Positions 46,789-55,946 of a DNA stretch of 64,000 nucleotides are shown here, piece by piece. The notes under the pieces were generated by a model that worked only from the letters and a program-made list of their open reading frames with translations, searched no databases and was not told the DNA's origin. The translations under genes were made by a program, and so were the position numbers. Source of the DNA: Prescottella equi (GTDB lineage: Bacteria; Actinomycetota; Actinomycetes; Mycobacteriales; Mycobacteriaceae); assembly GCF_002094305.1 (NCBI RefSeq), contig NZ_LWTX01000001.1, forward strand, positions 1-64,000. Reading direction: 5' to 3'. Numbering within the stretch: position 1 is the first letter of the stretch; every line of letters starts with the position of its first letter.

Positions 46789-48030
46789 ATGACGGTAGGA
46801 CGAGAGACCGAAGCCGGGCTGGTACCGGTGACCGAGGAGACACGCGCCGCGCTCGCCCGAGCCGACGCGCACAGCGCCCACAACTACAGCCCCCTCCCGG
46901 TGGTGATCGAATCCGGTTCCGGCGCCTGGGTGCGGGGCATCGACGGTGTCGACTACCTCGACGTACTGGCGGGGTATTCGGCGTTGAACTTCGGGCACGC
47001 GCACCCCGCTCTCGTCGCGGTGGCCCGCGAGCAGCTCGGTCGCCTCACCCTCACCAGTCGCGCGTTCCAGCACGATCGGTTCGCCGACTTCTGCTCCGAC
47101 GTCGCGCGGCTGTGCCGGAAGGACGCGGTGTTGCCCATGAACACCGGCGCGGAGGCCGTCGAGACGGCGCTCAAGCTCGCGCGTAAGTGGGGTTACGAAG
47201 TCAAGGGCGTCGAGCACGATCGTGCGGAGATCATCACGTTCCGCGGCAACTTCCACGGCCGCACCATCGGAATCGTCGGATTCTCGACCGATCCCGACGC
47301 ACGCGACGGATTCGGCCCCTTCCCTTTGGGGTTCCCCTCGGTCGAGTACGGCAACAGCGTCGCGCTGGCGGACGCGATCACCGAGAACACCGTCGCGGTC
47401 CTCGTGGAGCCGATCCAGGGCGAGGCCGGAGTCCTGGTTCCACCCGACGGCTTCCTGGCCGCGGTCCGGAAGCTGTGCGACGAACACCGCCTGCTGATGA
47501 TCGCCGACGAGATCCAGAGCGGTCTCGGGCGAACGGGGCTCACGTTCGCGTGCGATCACGAATCGGTCGTGCCGGACGTCTACGTGCTCGGCAAGGCACT
47601 CGGTGGTGGGCTCGTGCCGGTGTCGGCGGTCGTCGCGAACCGGGACGTCATGGGGGTGATCCGTCCGGGTCAGCACGGCAGCACGTTCGGCGGCAACGCC
47701 CTCGCGTGCGCGGTCGGCAGCGCGGTGGTGCGACTGCTCGAGACGGGGGAGTACCAGCAGCGCAGCCGCGAGCTGGGGGAGTACCTGCACCGGTTGCTGT
47801 CGGCGTTGCCCGCGGACCGGGTGTCCGAGGTGCGAGGACGCGGACTGTGGGCGGGTGTGCAGTTGGCGCCCGGGCAGCCGTCCGCGCGAGTGATCTGCGA
47901 GCGTCTGCTGGCCCGGCGTGTGCTGGCGAAGGATGCGCACGAGGGAACGATTCGGATCGCGCCGCCCCTGGTCGTCTCTCGGGCCGACCTCACCTGGGCG
48001 GTGGACCGGCTGGCCGATGCGCTCGGCTGA
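46789..48030 (+). CDS. rocD: Ornithine aminotransferase
   Basis: PLP enzyme of 413 residues moving the delta-amino group of ornithine to 2-oxoglutarate, giving glutamate semialdehyde. It has HNYSPLPVVIESGSG, MNTGAEAVETALKLAR, the Asp in LMIADEIQSGLGRTG and the PLP lysine in YVLGKALGGG. Full length. It sits alone between the esxT terminator and the rplM promoter, a place empty in M. tuberculosis, so it is an insertion relative to that order. Confidence 0.93.
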   Translation: MTVGRETEAGLVPVTEETRAALARADAHSAHNYSPLPVVIESGSGAWVRGIDGVDYLDVLAGYSALNFGHAHPALVAVAREQLGRLTLTSRAFQHDRFADFCSDVARLCRKDAVLPMNTGAEAVETALKLARKWGYEVKGVEHDRAEIITFRGNFHGRTIGIVGFSTDPDARDGFGPFPLGFPSVEYGNSVALADAITENTVAVLVEPIQGEAGVLVPPDGFLAAVRKLCDEHRLLMIADEIQSGLGRTGLTFACDHESVVPDVYVLGKALGGGLVPVSAVVANRDVMGVIRPGQHGSTFGGNALACAVGSAVVRLLETGEYQQRSRELGEYLHRLLSALPADRVSEVRGRGLWAGVQLAPGQPSARVICERLLARRVLAKDAHEGTIRIAPPLVVSRADLTWAVDRLADALG

Positions 48031-48042
48031 CGCGAGGGCTTT

Positions 48043-48119
48043 TTGACCCTGCCGGTCCCGAGCCGGTAGTCTTCTACGTCGGCGTGTCATCTCTCGCTGC
48101 GCATCCGTGTGCGGAGAGA
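48043..48119 (+). promoter_or_regulatory. Promoter and leader hairpin of rplM-rpsI
   Basis: TTGACC (48043-48048), an 18-nt spacer and TAGTCT (48067-48072) make a strong sigma-A promoter just after rocD. An imperfect hairpin at 48090-48119 follows in the 140-nt leader and may be a ribosomal-protein regulatory structure. Confidence 0.65.
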
Positions 48120-48216
48120 AATGGTCCCCGGGTCTCAACTGGCCGCCGAGGACCACCCGTGCCTTTGCGCGAGGCACGCCAGGCCAGCAGCAGAAACGAA
48201 CAGACGAGGAAGTTCT

Positions 48217-48660
48217 GTGCCTACGTATTCCCCGAAGGCCGGAGACGTGACCCGTACCTGGCACGTCATCGACGCCACTGACGTGGTGCTCGGTCGCCTT
48301 GCCGTGCAGGCAGCCAACCTGCTCCGCGGCAAGCACAAGCCCACCTTTGCACCCCACGTTGACGGCGGCGACTTCGTCGTCATCATCAACGCCGACAAGG
48401 TTGCCATCAGCGGCAACAAGCGTACGGACAAGTTCCTGTACCACCACTCCGGACATCCGGGTGGCCTGAAGTCCCGTTCGGTCGGCGAGGTTCTCGAGAA
48501 GAACCCGGATCGCCTCGTGGAGAAGGCCGTCACCGGCATGCTCCCCAAGAACAAGCTGGGCCGCGCCATCGCGGGCAAGCTGAAGGTCTACGCAGGCCCG
48601 ACTCATCCCCACGCCGCGCAGCAGCCGGTTCCGTTCGAGATCAAGCAGGTCGCCCAGTGA
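48217..48660 (+). CDS. rplM: 50S ribosomal protein L13
   Basis: Protein of 147 residues: [20 protein letters not shown], then [18 protein letters not shown] and the signature [23 protein letters not shown] 48217 has GAGGA upstream and gives the mycobacterial N-terminus; the longer reading runs back through the leader. Overlaps rpsI by 4 nt. Confidence 0.97.
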   Translation: MPTYSPKAGDVTRTWHVIDATDVVLGRLAVQAANLLRGKHKPTFAPHVDGGDFVVIINADKVAISGNKRTDKFLYHHSGHPGGLKSRSVGEVLEKNPDRLVEKAVTGMLPKNKLGRAIAGKLKVYAGPTHPHAAQQPVPFEIKQVAQ

Positions 48661-49163
48661 GCAACGAAGACTTCAACGAGGCCGTCGAGGTCGCGGCTGA
48701 CGAGATCACCGAGTACACCTCGGAGTCCGAGGCCGCCGAGGTCTACGAGGCTGCTCCGCAGGCTCCGATCGTGATCGATCGCCCGGTCCAGACCGTCGGT
48801 CGTCGCAAGGAGGCGGTCGTCCGCGTCCGCCTGACCCCCGGCACCGGTGAGTTCAAGCTCAACGGCCGCACCCTCGAGGACTACTTCCCGAACAAGGTGC
48901 ACCAGCAGCTGATCAAGGCTCCGCTGGTTCTGGTCGAGCGCGCCGAGTCGTTCGACATCACCGCACTGCTGACCGGTGGCGGCCCCTCGGGTCAGGCCGG
49001 CGCGCTGCGTCTCGCCATCTCCCGTGCCCTGATCGAGGTCACCGCCGAGGATCGCCCCGCGCTCAAGCGCGCCGGCTTCCTGACGCGTGACGCTCGCGCG
49101 GTCGAGCGCAAGAAGTACGGCCTGAAGAAGGCCCGCAAGGCATCTCAGTACTCCAAGCGCTGA
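48657..49163 (+). CDS. rpsI: 30S ribosomal protein S9
   Basis: Protein of 168 residues. An acidic N-terminal extension of about 38 residues precedes the S9 fold ([20 protein letters not shown]). The C-terminal tail [10 protein letters not shown] reaches the P-site tRNA. GTG start in a GTGA overlap with rplM. Confidence 0.97.
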   Translation: MSNEDFNEAVEVAADEITEYTSESEAAEVYEAAPQAPIVIDRPVQTVGRRKEAVVRVRLTPGTGEFKLNGRTLEDYFPNKVHQQLIKAPLVLVERAESFDITALLTGGGPSGQAGALRLAISRALIEVTAEDRPALKRAGFLTRDARAVERKKYGLKKARKASQYSKR

Positions 49164-49169
49164 TGTGTC

Positions 49170-49199
49170 GCCGGAGCCGGCATTCGTGCCGGCTCCGGC
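49170..49199 (+). terminator. Terminator after rpsI
   Basis: 13-bp GC-rich stem (49170-49182 / 49187-49199) with a TTCG loop, the stable UUCG tetraloop in RNA, 6 nt after rpsI. A second stem (49217-49225 / 49249-49257) follows in the glmM leader. Confidence 0.9.
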
Positions 49200-49305
49200 A
49201 CCTGTTCTTCCACGAGAGCAGGCGTTCGAAGAGCTCATTCGCTTCCGGACGCCTGCTTTCGTGTTTCACCTGAATGCTCGCCGGGATCTGGAGGGGTCGG
49301 AATCT

Positions 49306-50643
49306 ATGGGTCGTATGTTCGGCACGGACGGTGTGCGGGGCTTGGCGAACGCCGAGTTGACCGCCGAGTTGGCGTTGAAGGTTGCCGCCGCAGCAGCGGA
49401 GGTTCTCGCGCCCCCCGGACCGGCGTCGGAGCGACCTGTCGCGGTCGTCGGCCGCGACCCGCGCGCCAGCGGTGAAATGCTCGAGGCCGCGGTCACCGCC
49501 GGACTCACCGCAGCCGGTGTCGACGTCGTGCTCGTCGGAATCCTCCCGACGCCGGCCGTTGCGTACCTGACCGGTGAATACGGCGCCGCGCTCGGGGTGA
49601 TGATCTCGGCGTCGCACAACCCGATGCCCGACAACGGCATCAAGATCTTCGCTGCCGGCGGCCACAAACTCGACGACGAGATCGAGGACCGGATCGAGGC
49701 CGCGATCGCTGCCGGGCCCCGCCGTCGGCCCATCGGCGCCGGTATCGGCCGCGTCGACGTAGCGTTCGACGCCACCAGTCGGTACCTCGCCCATCTCGCC
49801 AATGCGCTCGACATCCGCCTCGACGGACTGACCGTGGTCGTCGACTGCGCGCACGGCGCCGCATCGACGGTCGCCCCCGAGGCGTACCGCGCCGCCGGCG
49901 CGACGGTGATCGTGATCAACGGTGAACCCGACGGTGTGAACATCAACGACGGCTGTGGTTCGACCCACCTGGAGGGGCTGCAGCGGGCAGTCGTCGAACA
50001 CGGTGCCGACCTCGGCCTGGCCCACGACGGCGATGCCGACCGCTGCCTGGCCGTCGACGCGTCGGGGGCCGTCGTCGACGGTGACGCGATCATGACCGTC
50101 TTGGCGATCGGCATGCACGAATCCGGCGAACTCGTGCGGAACACTCTCGTCGCCACCGTCATGAGCAACCTCGGTCTGCACATCGCGATGCGTGAGGCCG
50201 GAATCGAGTTGCGGACCACCGCGGTCGGCGATCGCTACGTGCTCGAGGAACTGCGCGCGGGGGGTTTCAGCCTCGGCGGCGAGCAGTCGGGGCACGTCGT
50301 GCTCCCGGGCCACGGAACCACGGGGGACGGCGTCCTGACCGGTCTGCGGTTGATGGGACGGATGGCGAGCACGGGTGAGCCCCTCGCAGCGCTCGCGGGG
50401 GCGATGACCTCGCTGCCTCAGGTTCTGATCAATGTCCGGGTCGCGGACAAGGCTGCCGTCGCCGCCGCCCCGCAGGTGCTGTCGGCGATCGAGACTGCCG
50501 AGACCGAACTCGGTGACACGGGCCGGGTGCTGTTGCGTCCGTCCGGCACCGAGCAGCTGGTGCGGGTCATGGTCGAGGCCGCGGATCTGGATGTGGCGCA
50601 GAGGATCGCGGAGACCCTCGCGGGGCACGTGGCGTCGGTCTGA
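49306..50643 (+). CDS. glmM: Phosphoglucosamine mutase
   Basis: Enzyme of 445 residues converting glucosamine 6-phosphate to 1-phosphate for UDP-GlcNAc. Active-site phosphoserine loop [14 protein letters not shown], metal loop DGDADRC, and the C-terminal phosphate loop [15 protein letters not shown]. Start 49306 with GGAGGGG about 10 nt upstream. It works in the same pathway as glmS 3 kb away. Confidence 0.97.
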   Translation: MGRMFGTDGVRGLANAELTAELALKVAAAAAEVLAPPGPASERPVAVVGRDPRASGEMLEAAVTAGLTAAGVDVVLVGILPTPAVAYLTGEYGAALGVMISASHNPMPDNGIKIFAAGGHKLDDEIEDRIEAAIAAGPRRRPIGAGIGRVDVAFDATSRYLAHLANALDIRLDGLTVVVDCAHGAASTVAPEAYRAAGATVIVINGEPDGVNINDGCGSTHLEGLQRAVVEHGADLGLAHDGDADRCLAVDASGAVVDGDAIMTVLAIGMHESGELVRNTLVATVMSNLGLHIAMREAGIELRTTAVGDRYVLEELRAGGFSLGGEQSGHVVLPGHGTTGDGVLTGLRLMGRMASTGEPLAALAGAMTSLPQVLINVRVADKAAVAAAPQVLSAIETAETELGDTGRVLLRPSGTEQLVRVMVEAADLDVAQRIAETLAGHVASV

Positions 50644-50716
50644 CGGAACCGTACGGCCACCTCCTGCGTCGAACTGGGCATAAGAGTCCAGATCGACAGC
50701 GCGGAAGGTGGAACCG

Positions 50717-51019
50717 ATGGCAGACGTGGTCTCGATCGACGTCGCGAGGGTACGGGCAGCGGCTCGGTCGCTGCAGGCGAGTGCGGAGGGATCCAGCGGT
50801 CTCGTCTGGCAGGTAGGCCAGTGCCGGTTCGTCAACGGTCTGGGTGATCCGGGCAGGGAACGCGCGATCCGTGAGGGCTACCTGCGGCTTGCCCGGGCGA
50901 TCGGCGCGTTCTCGACGGGGTCGTCGGCCCTTGCGCGAGGACTCGTCGAAACGGTCGACGCCTACGACGGCCGGGACACCGCGAACGCCGGCAACGTCGT
51001 GTCGCTCGGGGCGCTGTGA
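50717..51019 (+). CDS. Small helical protein with YxxxD motif, Rv3440c-like (possible type VII substrate partner)
   Basis: Protein of 100 residues, predicted as two helices (about 5-25 and 48-80) with a break around 35-47. The helix end is followed by Y83-D-G-R-D87, a YxxxD type VII export signal in the expected place. It has no WxG turn. ATG 50717 is chosen over GTG 50708. Its TGA shares one base with the next start, so the two proteins are made together. The M. tuberculosis order glmM-Rv3440c-Rv3439c matches. Function unknown. Confidence 0.7.
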   Translation: MADVVSIDVARVRAAARSLQASAEGSSGLVWQVGQCRFVNGLGDPGRERAIREGYLRLARAIGAFSTGSSALARGLVETVDAYDGRDTANAGNVVSLGAL

Positions 51020-52653
51020 TGGAAGCCCTGTCGAGGGCCGCCGCTGACGGGCTGCAGTTCTTCGCGACCTTCGTTCCCCGGGCGGCTTTCGTGGCCGAGC
51101 GGGCGGGCACAGGGGACACGTTCCCGGCCTACGACGAGATCGAGGCACGCTACTTCGAGCAGAACGACATCCGACTCGACGCCCTGGCCGCCGACATCGA
51201 TGTCGTGACACGGGTGGCGGCAGACATCGACCAGCGGTGCGACGACCAGGAGCGGGTGCGTACCGCCGTCGCCGAGGCATGGCAGGGGCACACGTCCGAT
51301 GCCGTCGACGCGCATTTCGCCGGACACCTCGAGCGGGCGGCCCGCCTGCAGCAGGACCTGGCCGATTTGCGATGTGCGCTGGCCGAGGCCGACCGTGTGC
51401 TGCGGGAAGCGGCTGCACGCAAGGCGGAGTGGGTCGCGAGTCTCGACCCGACTCGTGCCTGCGGCCGCACCGTCGCGGAGGTCGACCGAATCGTCGAGAA
51501 CGCCGCGAGCTTCGGCACGGCGGCGGACGATGCCGCGAACTGGGCGGTGGAAGTGTTCCTCGCCCGGATCCGCGACACCACAGCGGAATTCGTCGACCTG
51601 TGCGATGCCACGGAATCCACGGTCGACGCGGTGTTCCGGAACCTCGACGCTGCATTCTGCGCTGTCGACGACAGCGCGTTCCGGGCGCCGGCGGGATTCG
51701 AAGAGATCTGTACCGGCATCGCGGCGCCTGCGCCACAGCCGTGCCCGCAGCCGTCGTCGACACCCACCACGACCCCGGCGTGCGCCACAGTCTCCGAGCC
51801 CTCTACGCCCTCCGTGCCATCGCCCACCAGTAGTCTGGCCGGCCTGACGTGCGCCGGGACGGGAGTCGCCGCAGCCCGGACGGCCGGAACGGCGCCGACT
51901 GCACCTGCCGGCGTCCTGCCGTCGATGCCCACTCCCGGCGTCACGATCAGAGCGGCCGAGACGGGGGTATCGGTCGGAACGGGCGGCTCGCTCGCGATCG
52001 ACGGCGCGGTCCGTGCTGCGGGTGCGATCGTCGGCGCGGTGGCCGAGATGGCACTCGGCATCGTGGGTGACGTGGTGGTCGAGCTGTCGGAGTCGGTATG
52101 CGAGACCGGGAGTGTCCCGGAGCCGGGCCCGGAGCGACAGGACGGGTGCGGGTGCGATTGCGAGTGCAGTTGCGGCACCGGGACACCCGAACCCGAACCG
52201 CCTGCGCCGGCACCGGAACCAGGGCCGACGACCTCGGAACCAGCGTCGACGAGTCCGGAGCCGGCACCGGAACCTCAGTGTCCCGAACCCACGGCTGCTG
52301 CTCCTGCCGAGACGGTCGCTGAGCCGGCACCGGAGCCGGAATGCGAACCCGAGCCGGAATGCGAACCCGAACCCGAGCCGCCCGCGCCGGCCGCCTACTG
52401 CGTACCGGGGCCGGAACAGTCGGGGCCCGAACCGTCGGCCCCCGAACAGGCGGCCCCGGAACAGGCGGCAGGGCAATCCGACTCCGGCGGGACCGTTCCT
52501 GGAGCGGGATCCAATCCGGTCCGCGGCAGCAGGACACCGGCACCGGCGCCCGTCGTCGCCGGCGCCGTCGAACCGACCCTCGCCGAGGTGGGCCCACCGG
52601 CCCCCGAAGGCGATGATCAGGGAGTCGCGCTCGCCGAGGCCGGCGCGATGTGA
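51019..52653 (+). CDS. WxG protein with Pro/Glu- and Cys-rich C-terminus, Rv3439c-like (possible type VII substrate)
   Basis: Protein of 544 residues in three parts. Residues 1-225 are helical with W88-Q89-G90 at a turn, as in WXG/PPE-type proteins. Residues 235-360 are Pro/Thr/Ala-rich with one hydrophobic stretch (about 325-355) that could enter a membrane. Residues 361-510 are tandem Pro-Glu units with a dense Cys knot near 377-385 (alternating CxC) and about 19 Cys in total. ATG 51019 couples it to the previous gene. No enzyme motif is seen. Export by ESX-4 is inference from signals and position. Confidence 0.65.
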   Translation: MEALSRAAADGLQFFATFVPRAAFVAERAGTGDTFPAYDEIEARYFEQNDIRLDALAADIDVVTRVAADIDQRCDDQERVRTAVAEAWQGHTSDAVDAHFAGHLERAARLQQDLADLRCALAEADRVLREAAARKAEWVASLDPTRACGRTVAEVDRIVENAASFGTAADDAANWAVEVFLARIRDTTAEFVDLCDATESTVDAVFRNLDAAFCAVDDSAFRAPAGFEEICTGIAAPAPQPCPQPSSTPTTTPACATVSEPSTPSVPSPTSSLAGLTCAGTGVAAARTAGTAPTAPAGVLPSMPTPGVTIRAAETGVSVGTGGSLAIDGAVRAAGAIVGAVAEMALGIVGDVVVELSESVCETGSVPEPGPERQDGCGCDCECSCGTGTPEPEPPAPAPEPGPTTSEPASTSPEPAPEPQCPEPTAAAPAETVAEPAPEPECEPEPECEPEPEPPAPAAYCVPGPEQSGPEPSAPEQAAPEQAAGQSDSGGTVPGAGSNPVRGSRTPAPAPVVAGAVEPTLAEVGPPAPEGDDQGVALAEAGAM

Positions 52654-52661
52654 GGCCGGGA

Positions 52662-53546
52662 TCAGCCGCCGAGCAGTCGTCCGGCCTGGGTGCCCGCGCG
52701 GTGCGCGGCGAGTTCACGCGGATCGAGAGGGTGACCGTCGTGCTCGGCGTCCTCGCGGACGGCGGGATGCGTGCCGGGGAAGTGGGCGTCGGTGTCGGCG
52801 AACGCGGAGTACGCCTTGTCGCCGGTGAGCCGGTGCAGCAGGAAGCCGGTCAGCATGGCGCGCGTCACGCGCTGCGTCCGCCGCTCCGATCCGCCGACTC
52901 CGAGGAAACCGAGCAGGCGGCGCCCCTCGACGAGTCCGGAGTCGGATGCCTTGTCGACGACGCGCAGCAGCGTCGATCCTCGCCAGGCGTCGTCGAGAGC
53001 GAGGGCGTCGCTGTTCAGGGAGTCGACGTCCTTCGCGCCGGCGAGGATCAGTCCCGCGGCGGAGACCCGGCCCGCGGCGACCGCCGAGGACGGTGCCGTC
53101 GGCGAGGGGAACAGCGCGGCGACGGCCTTGATCGTCGTGTGCTGCGCCGCCGCGAGGACGGCGGCCCCGGCCCCCATGCCGTGCCCGGCGACGGCGAGGC
53201 GTTCCGGTTGCACGCTGATCCGGCCGGAGCCCAGCCGGACACCGGTGCAGATGTCGAGGGCTGTGACGAGATCGGCGGCGAGTCCGAGATGTGAGGGAAC
53301 CGGCCCACGTTCGGTGCCCGGTGCGGCGACGACGATTCCCCACGACGCGAGGTGTTCGAAGGTGCCGGCGTAGTTGTCGGGACCCACCATCCAGTCGTGA
53401 CCGAAGGCGACGGCGGGCAGGTTGAATCCCTCGGCGGGTGTGTAGACGACGCCGGGCTGTCCTGCGAGCGCGAGGTCGCCGCGCAGCACCTTGTGCGGGC
53501 CACGCTTGGACAGCTTGGATACCAGGGATTTAGGTGTCTGCGCCAC
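52662..53546 (-). CDS. Alpha/beta hydrolase-like protein without catalytic Ser (Rv3438-like)
   Basis: Protein of 294 residues with a dienelactone-hydrolase-like fold: LPAVAFGHDWMVGPDNY, then the elbow G121-H-G-M-G125, where Gly123 replaces the nucleophile Ser or Cys. It may be a pseudoenzyme or binding protein. The longest reading would begin at 53615, overlapping the divergent glmS start, so GTG 53546 is preferred; no clear ribosome site is visible. It converges on the WxG gene with an 8-nt gap. Confidence 0.7.
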   Translation of the reverse strand: MAQTPKSLVSKLSKRGPHKVLRGDLALAGQPGVVYTPAEGFNLPAVAFGHDWMVGPDNYAGTFEHLASWGIVVAAPGTERGPVPSHLGLAADLVTALDICTGVRLGSGRISVQPERLAVAGHGMGAGAAVLAAAQHTTIKAVAALFPSPTAPSSAVAAGRVSAAGLILAGAKDVDSLNSDALALDDAWRGSTLLRVVDKASDSGLVEGRRLLGFLGVGGSERRTQRVTRAMLTGFLLHRLTGDKAYSAFADTDAHFPGTHPAVREDAEHDGHPLDPRELAAHRAGTQAGRLLGG

Positions 53547-53613
53547 GGGTGTGACGTTATCCGATCGCAGACCGAGTTCGCTCCACACGGTCGCCCAAGT
53601 ACCCTGGTGAACC

Positions 53614-55476
53614 ATGTGCGGAATCGTGGGGTACGTAGGCCACCGCCAGGCTCTGGATGTCGTGGAGAAGGCGTTGCAGCGGATGGAATACCGCGGCTAC
53701 GACTCCGCCGGCGTCGCGATCCTGGACGGCAAGGGGGGCTTGGCGACCGAGCGCAAGGCAGGACGTCTCGACAATCTGAAGGCAGAGCTCGACGAGATCG
53801 GACGGGACTCGTTCGTCGGCACTACCGGCATGGGACACACGCGGTGGGCGACGCACGGCAAGCCCACCGACCGCAATGCGCATCCGCATCGGGATGCCAG
53901 CGGTCGGTTCGCCGTCGTGCACAACGGCATCATCGAGAACTTCGCTCCTTTGCGCGGTGAACTCGAGGCCGCGGGCGTCGATCTGCTCAGTGACACCGAC
54001 TCCGAGGTTGCCGTCCATCTCGTCGCCAAGGCGTACGAGTCGGGGCCCACCGCGGGTGACTTCCTGCAGAGCGCGCTGGCGGTGCTGCGCCGGCTCGAGG
54101 GTGCGTTCACGCTGGTGTTCACGCACGCCGACCACCCCGACATGATCATTGCGGCGCGTCGGTCGACTCCGCTCGTCGTCGGTGTCGGCGACGGCGAGAC
54201 CTTCGTCGGCTCCGACGTCGCGGCGTTCATCGAGCACACCCGGGACGCGGTCGAGCTCGGCCAGGACCAGGTGGTGGTGATCACCGCGGACGGCTACTCG
54301 ATCAGCGACTTCGCGGGCAACGAGCAGCAGGGCCGTCCCTTCCGGATCGACTGGGACCTGCAGGCCGCCGAGAAGGGTGGCCACGACTACTTCATGCTCA
54401 AGGAGATCCAGGAGCAGCCGCAGGCCGTCGCCGACACCCTGCGTGGCCACTTCGTCGATCGCACGATCGTGCTCGACGAGCAGCGGCTGTCCGATCAGGA
54501 ACTGCGCGACGTCGACAAGGTGTTCGTCGTGGCGTGCGGTAGCGCGTACCACTCGGGTCTGCTCGCGAAGTACGCGATCGAACACTGGACGCGGCTTCCC
54601 GTCGAGGTCGAGCTCGCGAGCGAGTTCCGCTACCGCGACCCGGTGCTGGATCGCTCCACGCTCGTCGTCGCGATCTCGCAGTCGGGTGAGACGGCGGACA
54701 CGCTCGAGGCCGTCAAGCACGCGAAGGACCAGAAGGCCCGGGTGCTGGCGGTCTGCAACACCAACGGTGCGCAGATTCCCCGCGAGGCCGACGCCGTCCT
54801 CTACACGCGGGCCGGTCCGGAGATCGCCGTGGCCTCCACCAAGGCCTTCCTCGCCCAGGTGACCGCGAACTACCTGGTGGGGCTGGCGTTGGCGCAGGCG
54901 CGCGGCACGAAGTACCCGGACGAGGTGGCCCGGGAGTACGCCGATCTCGCGGCGATGCCGGGCCTGGTGTCCCGTGTCCTCGAGACGGTCGAGCCGGTGC
55001 GTGCGCTGGCCCGGCAGTTCGCGGACTCGTCGGCGGTGCTGTTCCTGGGCCGCCACGTGGGCTACCCGGTGGCGCTCGAGGGTGCGCTCAAGCTCAAGGA
55101 GTTGGCGTACATGCACGCGGAGGGCTTCGCGGCCGGTGAGCTCAAGCACGGCCCGATCGCGTTGATCGAGGAGGGCCTGCCGGTCATCGTCGTGATGCCG
55201 TCGCCGAAGGGGCGTGCGGTGCTGCACTCGAAGCTGGTGTCGAACATCCAGGAGATCAAGGCGCGCGGCGCGACGACGATCGTCATCGCGGAGGAGGGCG
55301 ACGAGGCGGTGCGGGCGCATGCCGACCATCTCATCGAGATCCCGGCGGCGCCGACGCTGCTGCAGCCGCTGCTGTCCACGATTCCGCTGCAGGTTTTCGC
55401 GGCGGAGGTCGCGGTCGCCCGCGGGCTGGACGTGGACAAGCCGCGCAACCTCGCGAAGTCCGTCACCGTCGAATAG
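53614..55476 (+). CDS. glmS: Glucosamine-6-phosphate synthase (isomerizing)
   Basis: Enzyme of 620 residues making glucosamine 6-phosphate from fructose 6-phosphate and glutamine. Cys2 (MCGIVGYVGHRQALD) is the glutaminase nucleophile. The glutaminase domain (1-240) is followed by two SIS domains (VVACGSAYHSGLLAK, SQSGETADTLEA) and the C-terminal AKSVTVE. TACCCT at 53599-53604, only 10 nt before the ATG, and no good ribosome site suggest a leaderless or near-leaderless transcript. Confidence 0.97.
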   Translation: MCGIVGYVGHRQALDVVEKALQRMEYRGYDSAGVAILDGKGGLATERKAGRLDNLKAELDEIGRDSFVGTTGMGHTRWATHGKPTDRNAHPHRDASGRFAVVHNGIIENFAPLRGELEAAGVDLLSDTDSEVAVHLVAKAYESGPTAGDFLQSALAVLRRLEGAFTLVFTHADHPDMIIAARRSTPLVVGVGDGETFVGSDVAAFIEHTRDAVELGQDQVVVITADGYSISDFAGNEQQGRPFRIDWDLQAAEKGGHDYFMLKEIQEQPQAVADTLRGHFVDRTIVLDEQRLSDQELRDVDKVFVVACGSAYHSGLLAKYAIEHWTRLPVEVELASEFRYRDPVLDRSTLVVAISQSGETADTLEAVKHAKDQKARVLAVCNTNGAQIPREADAVLYTRAGPEIAVASTKAFLAQVTANYLVGLALAQARGTKYPDEVAREYADLAAMPGLVSRVLETVEPVRALARQFADSSAVLFLGRHVGYPVALEGALKLKELAYMHAEGFAAGELKHGPIALIEEGLPVIVVMPSPKGRAVLHSKLVSNIQEIKARGATTIVIAEEGDEAVRAHADHLIEIPAAPTLLQPLLSTIPLQVFAAEVAVARGLDVDKPRNLAKSVTVE

Positions 55477-55485
55477 TCCGACGCC

Positions 55486-55526
55486 TGCTCGGTGTGGTCG
55501 TCAGACCACCACGACCACACCGAGCA
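55486..55526. terminator. Terminator between glmS and the cupredoxin gene
   Basis: Perfect 16-bp stem (55486-55501 / 55511-55526) with a 9-nt loop, 10 nt after glmS. Its right arm is coding sequence for the Val-rich end of the convergent cupredoxin gene. Confidence 0.88.
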
Positions 55527-55872
55527 TGTCCGGGTGCAGAGAGCACGTGTAGTCGTACGTCCCCGGCTCGGTGAACGTGAACTGCCACGTGCCGGTCTTC
55601 AGCAGCGGGCTGCGCAGGACGGACTCGGCGCTTCCCAGTCCGACGACGTCGTGCGGGACGCCGCGGTCGTCGAACACCCAGGTCACGGTCTGGCCGGCCT
55701 GGATCGTGATCGACGCGGGCGAGTAGGTCATGTTCTTCACCTCGACGGTGAGTGCTTTGTCCGTGCCGCCCGGAAGGTCTGCCGGAGCATCGCCTCCCGC
55801 GTCGGAGCTGCACCCGGAAAGGGTTGCAGCCAAAGCGATTCCGATGGCCATCGCGGTTGCCCGTGCTTTCAT
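55501..55872 (-). CDS. Cupredoxin-family lipoprotein
   Basis: Protein of 123 residues with a lipoprotein signal (LSGC, Cys21) and a plastocyanin-like domain. Type 1 copper ligands are His74 (VPHDVVG), Cys110, His113 and Met116 (YTCSLHPDM). It probably carries electrons or copper at the outer face of the membrane. ATG 55872 begins the signal peptide; the longer reading crosses the divergent gene region. Confidence 0.88.
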   Translation of the reverse strand: MKARATAMAIGIALAATLSGCSSDAGGDAPADLPGGTDKALTVEVKNMTYSPASITIQAGQTVTWVFDDRGVPHDVVGLGSAESVLRSPLLKTGTWQFTFTEPGTYDYTCSLHPDMLGVVVVV

Positions 55873-55946
55873 GCAATTCAGCGTAGTCTGACGGCGAGTG
55901 TGTCCTCCCACACCTGTACCGACCTCGAATCGCACGAGGAGTTGCC

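Noticed and set aside
53547-53615. ATG 53615 as the start of the hydrolase-like gene
   Set aside because: It would overlap the divergent glmS start codon, and the extra residues lack family support.
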